Shown here: positions 21,375-30,526 of the stretch, one piece after another
Numbering within the stretch: position 1 is the stretch's first letter
Layout of the letters: every line of letters begins with the position of its first letter
Source: Clostridium sp. KNHs214
Lineage (GTDB): Bacteria > Bacillota > Clostridia > Clostridiales > Clostridiaceae
Direction: 5' to 3'
Length of the DNA stretch: 64,000 bases
NCBI RefSeq assembly: GCF_000744935.1
Contig: NZ_JQMW01000014.1
Location: 124,001 to 188,000, forward strand
Program-made: the position numbers and the translations under genes
Notes under the pieces: model-generated
What the model saw: the letters and a program-made list of their open reading frames with translations, nothing else
Told to the model about the DNA's origin: nothing
Database searches by the model: none

Positions 21375-21431
21375 TGATTAACCCACAAAAAGTATTTCAT
21401 TACCTGAATTATACCTTACTTTGGGTTAATC
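21375..21431. repeat. Short palindromic element, family A (57 bp)
   Basis: It starts GATTAACCCACAAAAAG and ends TTGGGTTAATC, forming terminal inverted repeats with almost no interior. It is the minimal form of the 311-bp elements at 47,397-47,707 and 57,361-57,671, with the same termini. No clear target duplication remains here. Confidence 0.75.
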
Positions 21432-21505
21432 ATAAAATAAATATCTCCGGCACGCAACCAGAGACATTTATTAATATATAAGTAGCTGTTTATTTTATTA
21501 CAGCA

Positions 21506-22147
21506 TCATTTTTTTATCATTTCTAAGGCTTTCCTATAAACCGTATCATACTCACTCCTAGTTATATCCTGCAGTCCTGATTTTAGAAATTTTTTATAGT
21601 CCTCCAAACTTTGCTCTATATAAATATCTGGCTCAGTGTGGATTTCTTCGTTCACTGTACCGTCGTCACTTATAGTAAAAGCTGGTGGCATTTTTACTAC
21701 TAACTTGCTGTTTGGAAGATAGGTTGCTATAGGTTCAAAACCTGTTCCATCTCCCCCTGTAGTAGTGCCTATAATCTTTGCAAATCCAGACCTTTTTGCT
21801 ATATCTACAAAATATTCCGATGCAGAATAAACTGACTCGTCTACTAGTATATATATATTTCCTTTAAATTTTATTGAGTCTTTATATGGCTCAATATTTT
21901 GCGTTTGTTTGAATACTTCAAAGCCATCTAAGTTATATTTATTTGAATGTGCCTTAGGTACTTCTGATGAATTAATCTGCCTTAAGTTATTATTAAAGCA
22001 AAAATTGTCCTCTAAAAAGTCTAACAAAAATACTGCATCTTCCTTATAACTTTTATACCTCTTGTACCTTTTATATCCGTAAAAGCCCCCTACAATTAAA
22101 GCTATAACAGCTATAATTATTATTACTATTTTATATATTTTCTTCAT
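21506..22147 (-). pseudogene. S41-family protease, internally deleted
   Basis: The 213-residue product has an N-terminal membrane anchor (IYKIVIIIIAVIALIVGGF) and a C-terminal half typical of S41 tail-specific proteases: NIYILVDESVYSASEYF with the catalytic Ser region, then KIIGTTTGGDGTG and PDIYIEQSLEDY. S41 enzymes of this kind normally exceed 400 residues. The segment between about residues 50 and 85 jumps straight from the N-terminal helices to the catalytic block, so some 200 residues seem to be missing. Likely an inactive remnant outside the membrane. The frame is otherwise open. Confidence 0.6.
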
Positions 22148-22402
22148 AGCCCCATTTCCCCCACTCTATATACCAGTAAACACTTGCTCTATTTTATTTT
22201 TTTACATTTAATACATTATTTACTTCTATATACATTCTTTTTTCCCTCCTAAATTCCATTGTGAATTTAGTTTAATTGAAAACAACATCTCCCATCTCAG
22301 CAACTTTAGCCAACAAGTAACAGTTACTATACAATTGATTAAAGCGTATTACTAGGATAAAATATTATTAGCTATATATACTAAAAAAAAGGAGGGATTT
22401 AA

Positions 22403-22689
22403 GTGAAAATATATACGGCAGTGATGTTATTGTTGAAAACCCCAAAATTTTACAAAGTAATAGATTGCTTGATTTTGGCATAGGCTTTTATACAACAAGT
22501 AATAAGGAACAGGCCATCCGTTGGGCAGAAAAGGTTAGTTTAAGAAATAATACTGGTAAAAAATTTTTGTCAGTATACAACTTTGATATAGAAAAACTTT
22601 TCAACCAGATACTATTTCATACCCATAAATCATTGAAATACTGTTTATTTGATTATTATGAAGATTTAGGAGGTAATAGCAATGGATAA
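22403..22689 (+). pseudogene. DUF3990 (ADP-ribosyltransferase-like) gene, frameshifted and shortened
   Basis: A GTG at 22,403 behind AGGAGGG starts KIYT, then the frame breaks. One base later the proper sequence GSDVIVENPKILQSN, RLLDFGIGFYTTSNKEQA and IRWAEKV continues to the stop at 22,689. This is the N-terminal block of DUF3990 proteins, placed in the ADP-ribosylation fold and usually coded next to small DUF3791 proteins. After FDIEKLF it jumps to NQILFHTHKSLKYC, which in the family lies near the C-terminus, so an internal deletion is likely as well. Two independent lesions suggest the toxin-like part is dead. Assignment rests on recalled family motifs. Confidence 0.6.
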
Positions 22690-22918
22690 AATTAAGTTTA
22701 ATGCGGTACTTCCAATAATATCGGCAGATCTAGTAGAAAAAATTGCTATAAAATTAAATTTATCTGATGAAGGTGCCATCGAAAAATTATATTCATCCCA
22801 ACTATATGAACTATTAGAAAAAGAGGAAACCAAACTTTGGCAATACAGCACTGAAAAACTTTTAGATATGTTTTTAGAAGAATTACACCAAGGGAAAATA
22901 AATTTCCCTGAAATATGA
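22682..22918 (+). CDS. Small partner protein of the DUF3990 module
   Basis: The 78-residue acidic protein (MDKIKFNAVLPIISADLVE) has a ribosome binding site GGAGG inside the end of the preceding frame and overlaps it by 8 bases. It is predicted largely helical, with no signal peptide or cysteine. Genes of this size and character accompany DUF3990 and DUF3791 genes in Firmicutes, and may form the antitoxin-like side of the module (inference). It is intact although the gene before it is broken. Confidence 0.7.
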   Translation: MDKIKFNAVLPIISADLVEKIAIKLNLSDEGAIEKLYSSQLYELLEKEETKLWQYSTEKLLDMFLEELHQGKINFPEI

Positions 22919-22929
22919 GGTGATAAATA

Positions 22930-23133
22930 ATGAAGAATATTATAGATTTTACAGTATTTTGTCTTGAAAGTTATAAACAAGCCCATAATATAAGTGGTAA
23001 GTCTGCACTTAAAATTTTTAATGAAAATGGAGTTTTTGATTATATTAAATCTTTTTACGATATACTTCATTCCACTGGAGAAGCATATATTGTAGAGGAC
23101 ATCGACATGTACATTAACTCTCATAAAAACTAG
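22930..23133 (+). CDS. DUF3791-family small protein
   Basis: The 67-residue protein reads IIDFTVFCLESYKQAHNISG and then FYDILHSTGEAYIVEDIDMY, the hallmark of DUF3791, a family found next to DUF3990 genes. It starts 11 bp after the preceding gene behind TGAGGTGATAA. Function unknown. The pairing with an ADP-ribosyltransferase-like fold suggests a toxin-antitoxin or modification module, of which only the small members survive here. Confidence 0.75.
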   Translation: MKNIIDFTVFCLESYKQAHNISGKSALKIFNENGVFDYIKSFYDILHSTGEAYIVEDIDMYINSHKN

Positions 23134-23204
23134 GTTTACAATCTCCCACCTATATAACTACCAGCTAGAACTTATAAAATATAATAAATAGAATACAATA
23201 AATA

Positions 23205-23262
23205 AACTCCAGAAAATACACCACATTAATACTGCTCAATGCTGCACTTTCTGGAGTTTATA
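23205..23262. terminator. Long-stem terminator between convergent genes
   Basis: AAACTCCAGAAA and TTTCTGGAGTTT face each other across about 34 bases between the DUF3791 gene (plus strand) and the uvsE 3' fragment (minus strand). The long loop makes it weaker than a classic terminator. Confidence 0.45.
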
Positions 23263-23265
23263 ATA

Positions 23266-24063
23266 CTAATAAACAAAATAATAACTCCCCACCAAATACT
23301 CCCTCTCGTAATTAACCGCCAATTTATAAAGCTTTTCCTTTACCTTTTGGGGGTTCTTATACTCATCCATTAAATTTAAAAAATCCCTTTTCTCCTTATC
23401 TGTAGCACAGTCTTTGAAATACCCCCATATATGAAGAGCTGTATTTTTGAAGTTTTTTTCGTTATAGGACATTGAAAGGCACGCATCCACAAAGGAATAA
23501 AACTCCTTTAGAGAACAGTTTCCTTTCACTAGAGAACTACATTTTTTATAAAGGTCGTATCCTTTTTCCATCACAAGATATTTGTACCTTGCCCACTCAT
23601 CATAAAGCACAACCCTCTTGCCCTCATTAAATATTAAATTTACACATTTTATGGCAGAAATATCCTTGTCTTTCACCTCTAGCATTATGTCCGGCTGGTA
23701 TTTTTGTATTTTTTTATAGTAATTAAGGAAGTTTTCTGTTAGAACAAATTTGGAGTGAGCTCCACCTTTTTTATCTGGATCTTTATCTGAGTAATGTATT
23801 TTCATGGCACCGTCTTCTTCCTTCCAGGTGGCCTTAACCCTTTTAAATGTGTCCTGGTAGGTACATTGGTTATAACGCCTTTTTCTCTCTTTAGCGTCTT
23901 CACAATTTACAGATGGGTTCAACCTATGATGAAGATTATCAAATACCGCAGGTATGTTTAGTTTATTGCAGATTTCTAAAACCTCTTCTATGTTGTAGGA
24001 CTTGTCATCATTTTCGAGTATGAGTCTTTTCTTAGCACTTGGCGATAATTTTTGAAAGTTGTC
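23266..24063 (-). pseudogene. uvsE: 3' part of UV damage endonuclease gene uvsE, split by IS21
   Basis: This fragment codes for the C-terminal two thirds of UvsE/UvdE, an AP-endonuclease-like TIM barrel enzyme that nicks 5' of UV photoproducts. NFQKLSPSAKKRLILENDDK and AVFDNLHHRLNP are family blocks carrying metal-binding residues. Joined to the 5' part at 26,609-27,090, minus one copy of the 5-bp duplication, it gives an uninterrupted frame reading FVDNFQKLSP and a product of about 424 residues, normal for clostridia. An apparent start (MTFADN) comes from the IS end and is unlikely to be real. Confidence 0.9.
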
Positions 24064-24139
24064 TGCAAATGTCAATATAAAAATGTAGGTTTTTTCAAAA
24101 ATAATATGGTAGGAAAACCTACATTTTTATTTAGTACTT

Positions 24140-24898
24140 TTACCCCTCCTCAGCAGTGATTGATTGAAGTTGATCTTTAAGGCGATATGATGGACCATTT
24201 ATATTGATAACTGAGCAATGATGCAGTAATCTATCCAAAAGAGCATTTGTTAATACTGGCTCCTGAAAAATATCACCCCATTTTGAAAAGGGAGAATTAG
24301 TTGTTATTATTGTAGAAGATTTCTCGTACCTTTTGGCTATAAGATTAAAGAATAAGTTGGCAGACTCATTATTCATCTTTTGATATCCCAGTTCATCTAT
24401 TATAAGAAGTTTATAACGGCAAAACCACTTTATTCTTCTTTCTAACCTGTTTTCTTCACTTGCTTTTTTTAGTTGTGATATAAGTTCCTGGAATGTGATA
24501 AAATACACACAATTACGTTGCTTAGCCGCTTCAATACCTATTGATACAGCTAAATTTGTTTTCCCAACTCCTGGACTTCCACAAAATATTATATTTTCCG
24601 TCTTTTCTAAAAATCTAAGTGTTATAAAATCCATGATTTTTCCCTTATCTATTGAGGGTTGAAATCCAAAGTCAAACTGATCAATTTCTTTTAAAAACGG
24701 AAAATTAGCAACTTTTACATTCCCTTTTATTACAGCATCCTTCTTGAAATTTATTTCTAATTGGCTTAATTCATATAAGGCATCAACAGGTGTTTTGCTA
24801 CCGTCTGTCATCATATCTATGTATCTATCAATGTTCTCTCTAATTCGCACTAATTCAAGTGTGTCCAGGTTATTAATAAGGGTATTGTAGTTGTTCAT
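24140..24898 (-). CDS. istB: IS21 helper ATPase IstB
   Basis: The 252-residue AAA+ protein is DnaC-like, with Walker A CGSPGVGKTNLA near residue 106 and Walker B KLLIIDELGY near 170, plus a sensor region TIITTNSPFSKW. IstB forms filaments on target DNA and activates the IstA transposase. The ATG follows the istA stop codon directly, a coupling typical for IS21. Length and motifs are complete. Confidence 0.95.
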   Translation of the reverse strand: MNNYNTLINNLDTLELVRIRENIDRYIDMMTDGSKTPVDALYELSQLEINFKKDAVIKGNVKVANFPFLKEIDQFDFGFQPSIDKGKIMDFITLRFLEKTENIIFCGSPGVGKTNLAVSIGIEAAKQRNCVYFITFQELISQLKKASEENRLERRIKWFCRYKLLIIDELGYQKMNNESANLFFNLIAKRYEKSSTIITTNSPFSKWGDIFQEPVLTNALLDRLLHHCSVININGPSYRLKDQLQSITAEEG

Positions 24899-26533
24899 TT
24901 AGCAATTCATCCTCACGATCCCTGGAGCCTGCCCTAAGGTAAACTCCTGTATTTCTTTTTCATATTTATTATGAATTATTTTATATCCTTCATCTGTTAG
25001 AATGCATTCTGCATCGCATACTGCCATAAAATCATTTATCCAGCAATCATAATCTAATTGCTTACACCAATTGTTTTTAACTGAAAATTTTAAATTAGAC
25101 ATGAAGATTTCTTTATTCTTTACATAAGGAAGTACTAAATTCATTCCTTTAATAAAGGTGCTTCGATTTTCTTTTGACATATGGGCATACTGCCCTATAA
25201 TCCAGTTACCATAGGGGCTCCCATTCATATATGCTAATAATGCTTCGGGTGACTTTGTAGCCTCTATATTTGAAATATCTATTTTTCTTGATTCTAATAA
25301 TCTATCCATAAGTTTTAAATTTTCATTAGCTACAGCCTCTAAATCTGCAGCCTTAACCTTCCCTTTCATAAGTATCGTGTAATGTTCTGGAACATAATTA
25401 ATTGGATTTTTATTAATTGAGTGAAATGTTACAAGTTTTCCTTTATAATAGATATATAGTTTATTGTCGAGGATATCAACGCTAACTTCCTCATTAATAA
25501 GCTTAGGATGTACGGAATATTTGCTCTCTCCAAATCTAATTAGTGCTTCATTTGAAACTTTATATTTATTTGGTGATAGATAGGTATCAATAATTGAAGC
25601 TTTTGGTAAAGAATGCAGATATTCCTTTTCCTTATAAAACAGAGCGGTTGGCGACATGCCTGTTTCCGTATTAATATTTATATTCATTTTTAAATTAATT
25701 TCCTTTAGTTTCTCTAATAAATTATCTAATGTATCAAATTCACCATCATATGCCCGAATCCAGTCAATTACCTTATTTTTTGCTTCAACAGTCCCTTTTG
25801 TTTCAGGCTTTCTTGCCCCACACAATCTGACATTAAATCCAAAATCTTTTGCAAACTTACCCATTGTTTCAGTAATCTTTTTCTTTACTCCATGTACATT
25901 TGCAACAGTGGACATGTTATCAAACAAAAGCTCTTCTGGTATTCCTCCAAAGGCTTCAAAGGAATTAATAAGACATCTAAAAACATCATCTGTTTTTTTT
26001 TGAATGGATAGTCCTAAGTAGCTATATCTTGAAAAACTAAGTGTTACATGCAAAATATTTATAGTGTATTTTTCCCCAGATCTTGAAGTAAGTGTTATAT
26101 CCTCCTTCCAGTCAACTTGCCCTTGTTTTCCAATTTTTGTTTCATAACGTGGATGGCCAGTATTACTTTGTTTAGGTAGTAACTTGTTTTTCTTGATATA
26201 AGTGATGAAATTTGAATAGGTACCTATAGTATTAATCCCATGTTTATCCACCATAAATTCATAAACACCTTTCATTGTAATCCTACGAATTGCTAACTTA
26301 TCAGTAATTTCTACACGATATGGGTCAAGCTTGCTTTTCTTAATTCTCGTTTTTGGTTTCCCTTTGTAGCCTTGATCATACTTTTTTACAGTCCTCCAAT
26401 CCATACCATATTTTTTTGCCAGTTGGGCGTAATTTGGTTTAATTCCTATGCTATTCATTAGAAATAGCTCTCCTTGTAAGTTGTTAATCATAGTTGTTAT
26501 ACCTCCATGTAGAAGTATAGCAATTATGTCCAA
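24899..26533 (-). CDS. istA: IS21 transposase IstA
   Basis: The frame allows 544 residues; the likely start is an internal ATG at or after MINNLQGELFLMNSIGIKPN, since family members are around 500 residues. An N-terminal helix-turn-helix (YAQLAKKYGMDWRTVKKYDQ) is followed by a DDE integrase core: GQVDWKEDITL, ELLFDNMSTVA and PETKGTVEAKNKV supply the D, D and E. The C-terminal beta domain binds DNA. No frameshift seen. Confidence 0.94.
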   Translation of the reverse strand: MDIIAILLHGGITTMINNLQGELFLMNSIGIKPNYAQLAKKYGMDWRTVKKYDQGYKGKPKTRIKKSKLDPYRVEITDKLAIRRITMKGVYEFMVDKHGINTIGTYSNFITYIKKNKLLPKQSNTGHPRYETKIGKQGQVDWKEDITLTSRSGEKYTINILHVTLSFSRYSYLGLSIQKKTDDVFRCLINSFEAFGGIPEELLFDNMSTVANVHGVKKKITETMGKFAKDFGFNVRLCGARKPETKGTVEAKNKVIDWIRAYDGEFDTLDNLLEKLKEINLKMNININTETGMSPTALFYKEKEYLHSLPKASIIDTYLSPNKYKVSNEALIRFGESKYSVHPKLINEEVSVDILDNKLYIYYKGKLVTFHSINKNPINYVPEHYTILMKGKVKAADLEAVANENLKLMDRLLESRKIDISNIEATKSPEALLAYMNGSPYGNWIIGQYAHMSKENRSTFIKGMNLVLPYVKNKEIFMSNLKFSVKNNWCKQLDYDCWINDFMAVCDAECILTDEGYKIIHNKYEKEIQEFTLGQAPGIVRMNC

Positions 26534-26608
26534 AATACAAAATAAGAATGTAGGTTTTTATACATTTTTATTTTGTATTTTTCCTACATTCTTATTATAT
26601 TATTTGCA

Positions 26609-27090
26609 TTGTCCACAAATCTTTTCATGGAAAGCTTTTTATCCCCATAAACTCCACCTATGTGTAAAACTATTTTGTGGGTACAATCAAGCTTTAGAGA
26701 ATCTAAAAATTTGCAATGATATTCTATATCCCTTAAGCTATTTTCTAAAACCTCACTGGAAGGTGAATTTAAAACTGTATACTGACCTGGGTGCATGGAA
26801 ACCCTTACCCCCTGCTCCTTTATATACTGCCCTATTTCACTTAGCTGCTTTTTAAAAATCTCCCACCACTTTATATTATTTATCCTGTGACTCCCAAAGG
26901 GAATTATATCTGAACTTATCCTAAAAAGATATATGCCTTTTTTCACATTGCACTTCAATATATTTTTTAAATCCTCAAGATTTTCTGAAGCACACTGATA
27001 GAATCTATCCTCAGAAAAATTTTTTATCATAAAGCTCCTAGTGGTCTTGTATGGCATTGTTAAAGGAATACAAGCATACCCTATTTTCAT
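26609..27090 (-). pseudogene. uvsE: 5' part of uvsE, split by IS21
   Basis: It codes for MKIGYACIPLTMPYKT and the first 160 residues of UvsE, including SMHPGQYTVLNS and VLHIGGVYGDKK, family blocks of the TIM barrel with metal-ligand His residues. The start at 27,090 is chosen because AAAGGGG lies just upstream and because UvsE proteins begin at this point. After FVDN the frame runs into the IS21 end. dinB lies 150 bp upstream on the same strand, so the two may have formed a DNA-damage operon. Confidence 0.9.
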
Positions 27091-27239
27091 GTAACTCAAC
27101 CCCTTTTCATTGCTCAATTTTCAATGCTCAATGATCAATTAAGTTTCACCCCTCTAGTCTTTCTTAAGAACCCTCAACTCTCCACCTACAATTTATATTT
27201 GATGTTTGATGTTATTCCTCATTGCTCATTGTTCATTCC

Positions 27240-28433
27240 TCATTTCTTCTCTTTCAAAAGGCACGACCTAGTAACCACATCACTGCCATACTTTTCTTTA
27301 AGCTTATCTAGCGCATTGTCTAGAGCTTTTTGCTTTTCATCCTTTTCAATATCAAAAAAAGATGGCTGATAATACTCATGGTCGGTTAGTTCTGAAAGAT
27401 ATATGCCTAATTTTCTAATGGGTGCACCATCCCAAAGCTCATCGAAAAGCTTCAGTGCCACATCCATTATGGTCTTGGTGGAATCTGTAGGAGTAAAAAG
27501 CTTCTTTTGTCTTGAAAATGAATTAAAATCGCTTAGCCCTATATTTACTGCCACCACGTAGCAGCGATTTTCAGATTTTCTAAGTCGCACGCACAGTTCC
27601 TCACAAAGGGATATTAAAATCTTGTGGGCATTTTCTCTATCCACCACGTCAGAAGCAATGGTAGTGGAATTTCCCATACCCTTTGACTTCACCCTAGAAT
27701 TCTCATCTACTGGTGAATTTTCAACGCCTCTAGCATAATTCCAAATGGTGACTCCATGGCTTTTAAGCTTATCTTTAACTAAGTTTACATCATATTTAGC
27801 CAAATCCCCTATGGTGTGTATGTTCATTTTATGAAGCTTTGGCACTGTAGCCTTCCCTACCATAAAAAGTTCCTGTACAGGAAGCGGCCACATCTTTTTT
27901 TCTATTTCTTCAGAATATAAAGTATGCACCCTATCCGGCTTTTTAAAATCCGATGCCATTTTTGCCAAAAGTTTATTTGTTGAAATCCCTACATTTACAG
28001 TGAAACCTAGAGAATTTTTTATATGGTCTTTTATTCTATAAGCTAAATCTAAGGTTTCATTTTTACCTTTTACCATATTTGTGAAATCACAAAAACACTC
28101 ATCTATGGAGTATCTTTCCACTAGAGGAGTGTAGCTTTTCAATATTTTTAACATGTCTGCACTGTATCTAAGGTACATTTCATGATGTGGCGGAACTATT
28201 ATAATTGAAGGACATTTTTGTACTGCCCAGTATAAAGGTTCCCCTGTTTTGATGCCGAATTCCTTAGCAGACTGAGACTTGGCAAGAACTACACCCCTCC
28301 TGCTTCTAGGGTCTCCTGCCACTACTGATGGAACTTCTCTTATATCCTGTCCTCCTTCAGTTTTAAGTCTCTCCACTGCCTCCCATGATAAAAAAGCCGA
28401 ATTTACATCCACGTGAAAAATCACTCTATCCAA
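27240..28433 (-). CDS. dinB: Y-family DNA polymerase IV
   Basis: The 397-residue protein has the translesion polymerase layout: FHVDVNSAFLSWEAVERL at the N-terminus with the first catalytic Asp, YSIDECFCDF with the second acidic pair, the thumb with HTIGDLAKYD, and a little-finger domain. It copies damaged templates in the cytoplasm without proofreading. The start is TTG at 28,433 behind AAAGGAGG. It lies just downstream of the orphan cas6 gene (36 bp) and upstream of uvsE. No LexA box was recognised. Confidence 0.93.
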   Translation of the reverse strand: MDRVIFHVDVNSAFLSWEAVERLKTEGGQDIREVPSVVAGDPRSRRGVVLAKSQSAKEFGIKTGEPLYWAVQKCPSIIIVPPHHEMYLRYSADMLKILKSYTPLVERYSIDECFCDFTNMVKGKNETLDLAYRIKDHIKNSLGFTVNVGISTNKLLAKMASDFKKPDRVHTLYSEEIEKKMWPLPVQELFMVGKATVPKLHKMNIHTIGDLAKYDVNLVKDKLKSHGVTIWNYARGVENSPVDENSRVKSKGMGNSTTIASDVVDRENAHKILISLCEELCVRLRKSENRCYVVAVNIGLSDFNSFSRQKKLFTPTDSTKTIMDVALKLFDELWDGAPIRKLGIYLSELTDHEYYQPSFFDIEKDEKQKALDNALDKLKEKYGSDVVTRSCLLKEKK

Positions 28434-28469
28434 CGCAAATCCTCCTTTTAATTTTGGAATTGATACGCT

Positions 28470-29213
28470 TTAGTTATCTATAAGTTCTACGCATCCAAAG
28501 CCTTGAGAATTTTTAGCTCCTATTCCCGCTTGATAGGCTAAATTTAAAAGCTCTTTAGAGCCCCTCATTACAAATTCTCCGCTCCATGCTTTTATCACTA
28601 TTCCCTTATATATAATTACGCTTTCCTTAGGTTGCTTTCTATTTAAAAGCTCTATGGAAAATCTATTATCCTTTGGCATTTTTCCATAAAATGACTTGTA
28701 CTTATTTATTAAGCTCTTCCTTACTATTTCTTCGAATTCCTTTTCATAAGGGCTATAGTAGCGTGTTTTATTCTTTCCTTCTTCCTTAAAGGTACTATAC
28801 ACAGTTACTGGTGATTTAGTGTATACCTTTATTTCCTCCTGATTTACAGAATAAAGTGAGGTTTCTATATTGTCTATTTTTATTTCTTGATTTAATATAT
28901 TCATACTTTCCTTCATTACCAAAGAATTTATTATGTGCGAAAGAAACTTATCATCATAAGAAGATATAAGTAAATTCACACCACTATAATAAGTTATTTT
29001 TTTATTTTTAACATCCATAGTAAATTTGCCTTGAAGCTTTGAGAAAGTATAGAATTTATTATTTTTAGCATTTTGTTTAAATGTTTCATCGTGGATAAAT
29101 TTGTTACTTTCCACGTTCCGTAACCAATTCAATATAGCTCCATTTATTATATGATTGTACTGAATAGGTAGCTTTATAGGTTGTTTTAATTCTAAGTTTA
29201 TAGTAGCTCTCAT
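28470..29213 (-). CDS. cas6: Second, orphan Cas6-family endoribonuclease
   Basis: The 247-residue protein starts MRATINLELKQPIKLPIQYN followed by HIINGAILNWL, with His21 where Cas6 proteins carry a conserved His. It ends with the Gly-rich loop YQAGIGAKNSQGFGCVEL. Both ferredoxin-fold halves are present and no frame damage is seen. It shares only general family features with the Cas6 of the operon at 18,448-19,182, so it is not a recent copy. No array or other cas gene is near. It precedes dinB by 36 bp in the same direction. It might serve a second array elsewhere in the genome, or be a relic of a lost locus. Confidence 0.85.
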   Translation of the reverse strand: MRATINLELKQPIKLPIQYNHIINGAILNWLRNVESNKFIHDETFKQNAKNNKFYTFSKLQGKFTMDVKNKKITYYSGVNLLISSYDDKFLSHIINSLVMKESMNILNQEIKIDNIETSLYSVNQEEIKVYTKSPVTVYSTFKEEGKNKTRYYSPYEKEFEEIVRKSLINKYKSFYGKMPKDNRFSIELLNRKQPKESVIIYKGIVIKAWSGEFVMRGSKELLNLAYQAGIGAKNSQGFGCVELIDN

Positions 29214-29233
29214 CTTGATCCTTCCTTTACTTA

Positions 29234-29392
29234 AGGTACATTAAAATAAATAACAATTCAAAGCTGCTGGTATATTTTGTGTCAGACAAGGAAGCAGGTT
29301 CGGCCTTTGGTAGGACTATGGGAGGGCTCTGCTAACTCAGTATGACGCAAAATAGACTAGCATACTGATTTGTTATTTCTTTGAATGTGCCT
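29234..29392. repeat. MITE-like element, family B, copy 1 (159 bp)
   Basis: It starts AGGTACATTAAAATAAATAA and ends with the near-complement, TTATTTCTTTGAATGTGCCT. The core is shared with copies at 30,224-30,385 and 44,135-44,293: TATATTTTGTGTCAG, then CAAGGAAGCAGGTTC, then CAGTATGACGCAAAATA. It carries no gene and sits between the orphan cas6 and traX. Confidence 0.85.
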
Positions 29393-29398
29393 AATACA

Positions 29399-30088
29399 TT
29401 ATACTATATTTTTAATCATCCATAATATCATAAGATGCACAGGATAAAAGGCATAAAATAGATATTTCATACTCCTACCTCTTTGACCATTATAACTTTT
29501 TATAAGAAATAATGATAGTAGAGAAATTGCTTGCATACCTGTCCCCACGAATGCCTTTAAAATCCATGCCGCATCCTTACCTCTATTAAATGGACTTAAA
29601 ACAGTTATTAAAAATATAACTGACACAAATATTATATTTAAAAACACCTGTTTTTTTGCCATAGTCTTAAAATCTTCATGATATTTATAAAAAAAGTATA
29701 TAGTAAATACTCCATATAATCCATAATCAGTGTTAATTACTTGTGCCAAAATGCCCATAAGCCATATTGTCCCTATGCTTCCATTTTCATCATAAACCTT
29801 TATGGCATAAAGACCTAAAAATAATGTAAAGAATATATTTAAATAAACTATATTTTTAAAAGCCAAATAAAAAGGTATTTGAGATATAAGTGCAAACACA
29901 AACAGTCTTTTCTTGTATTTTTCAACATCACTTGTTTTTATATACCCCTCACTTATAAAATAAGCAAAAATAGGGAAAGCCAATCTTCCTATCACTCTTA
30001 AAATGTACACTTTTGGAAAAAGCAATGCCCCTGTATGGTCTATTAACATAACTATTATGGCTATTAATTTAAGTTGTGCCCCGTTCAT
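29399..30088 (-). CDS. TraX-family membrane protein
   Basis: The 229-residue protein has about six to seven hydrophobic helices and the TraX signature at its start: LKLIAIIVMLIDHTGALLFP, then LRVIGRLAFPIFAYFISEGY. In F plasmids TraX acetylates pilin; chromosomal clostridial members are of unknown role and belong to an acyltransferase-like membrane family. Length is normal. It stands alone, with family B repeats on both sides. Confidence 0.85.
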   Translation of the reverse strand: MNGAQLKLIAIIVMLIDHTGALLFPKVYILRVIGRLAFPIFAYFISEGYIKTSDVEKYKKRLFVFALISQIPFYLAFKNIVYLNIFFTLFLGLYAIKVYDENGSIGTIWLMGILAQVINTDYGLYGVFTIYFFYKYHEDFKTMAKKQVFLNIIFVSVIFLITVLSPFNRGKDAAWILKAFVGTGMQAISLLSLFLIKSYNGQRGRSMKYLFYAFYPVHLMILWMIKNIV

Positions 30089-30223
30089 AATTTCCCTCCA
30101 TTTTTAATTATAATACACAAAATAACTTTACATTATTATTCTCTTACCTGCTGAATTTTCATATATAGAAATAAAATAACTATTTCCATTATATCATTAT
30201 CCTCCTTTTTTCGTAATAACTTT

Positions 30224-30385
30224 AGGTACATGAAAAAAGAAATAACAAGCCAAAGATGCTATTATATTTTGTGTCAGGCAAGGAAGCAGGTTCTGCCTTT
30301 GGCAGGACTATCGTCAAGTTCTGCTGACTCAGTATGACGCAAAATATACTGACATACTGACTTATTATTTATTTGAATATACTTT
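30224..30385. repeat. MITE-like element, family B, copy 2
   Basis: About 160 bp, starting AGGTACATGAAAAAAGAAAT and ending near TTTATTTGAATATACTTT. Its interior closely follows copies 1 and 3. It fills much of the gap between traX and the next gene. A short open frame across it has no ribosome binding site of its own and is not called. Confidence 0.85.
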
Positions 30386-30526
30386 AATTCTCTATAAAAG
30401 TAAAATAGACATTTGCGGTAGAGATGTAACCTACAAATGCCTAGTTGAATTCTCCCTCGCTTCTTAACACTTAAGTGAGGGATTCCTTGTATATTCAAGA
30501 ATTTTTTGTGTAGCATATTTCTACTT

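Larger units (their letters stand above)
24064..26608 (-). mobile_element. IS21-family insertion sequence (istA-istB) in uvsE
   Basis: The element is 2,545 bp. It begins TGCAAAT and ends ATTTGCA on the plus strand, with the TG...CA ends expected for IS21, and is flanked by the direct repeat TTGTC at 24,059-24,063 and 26,609-26,613. Inside each end are several copies of an ATGTAGG/CCTACAT motif, the multiple transposase-binding repeats of this family. It carries istA and istB in normal order and both look intact, so it may still be mobile. Confidence 0.95.

Noticed and set aside
30274-30516. 80-codon frame on the minus strand
   Set aside because: Lies largely over a family B repeat with no ribosome binding site; composition unlike neighbours.
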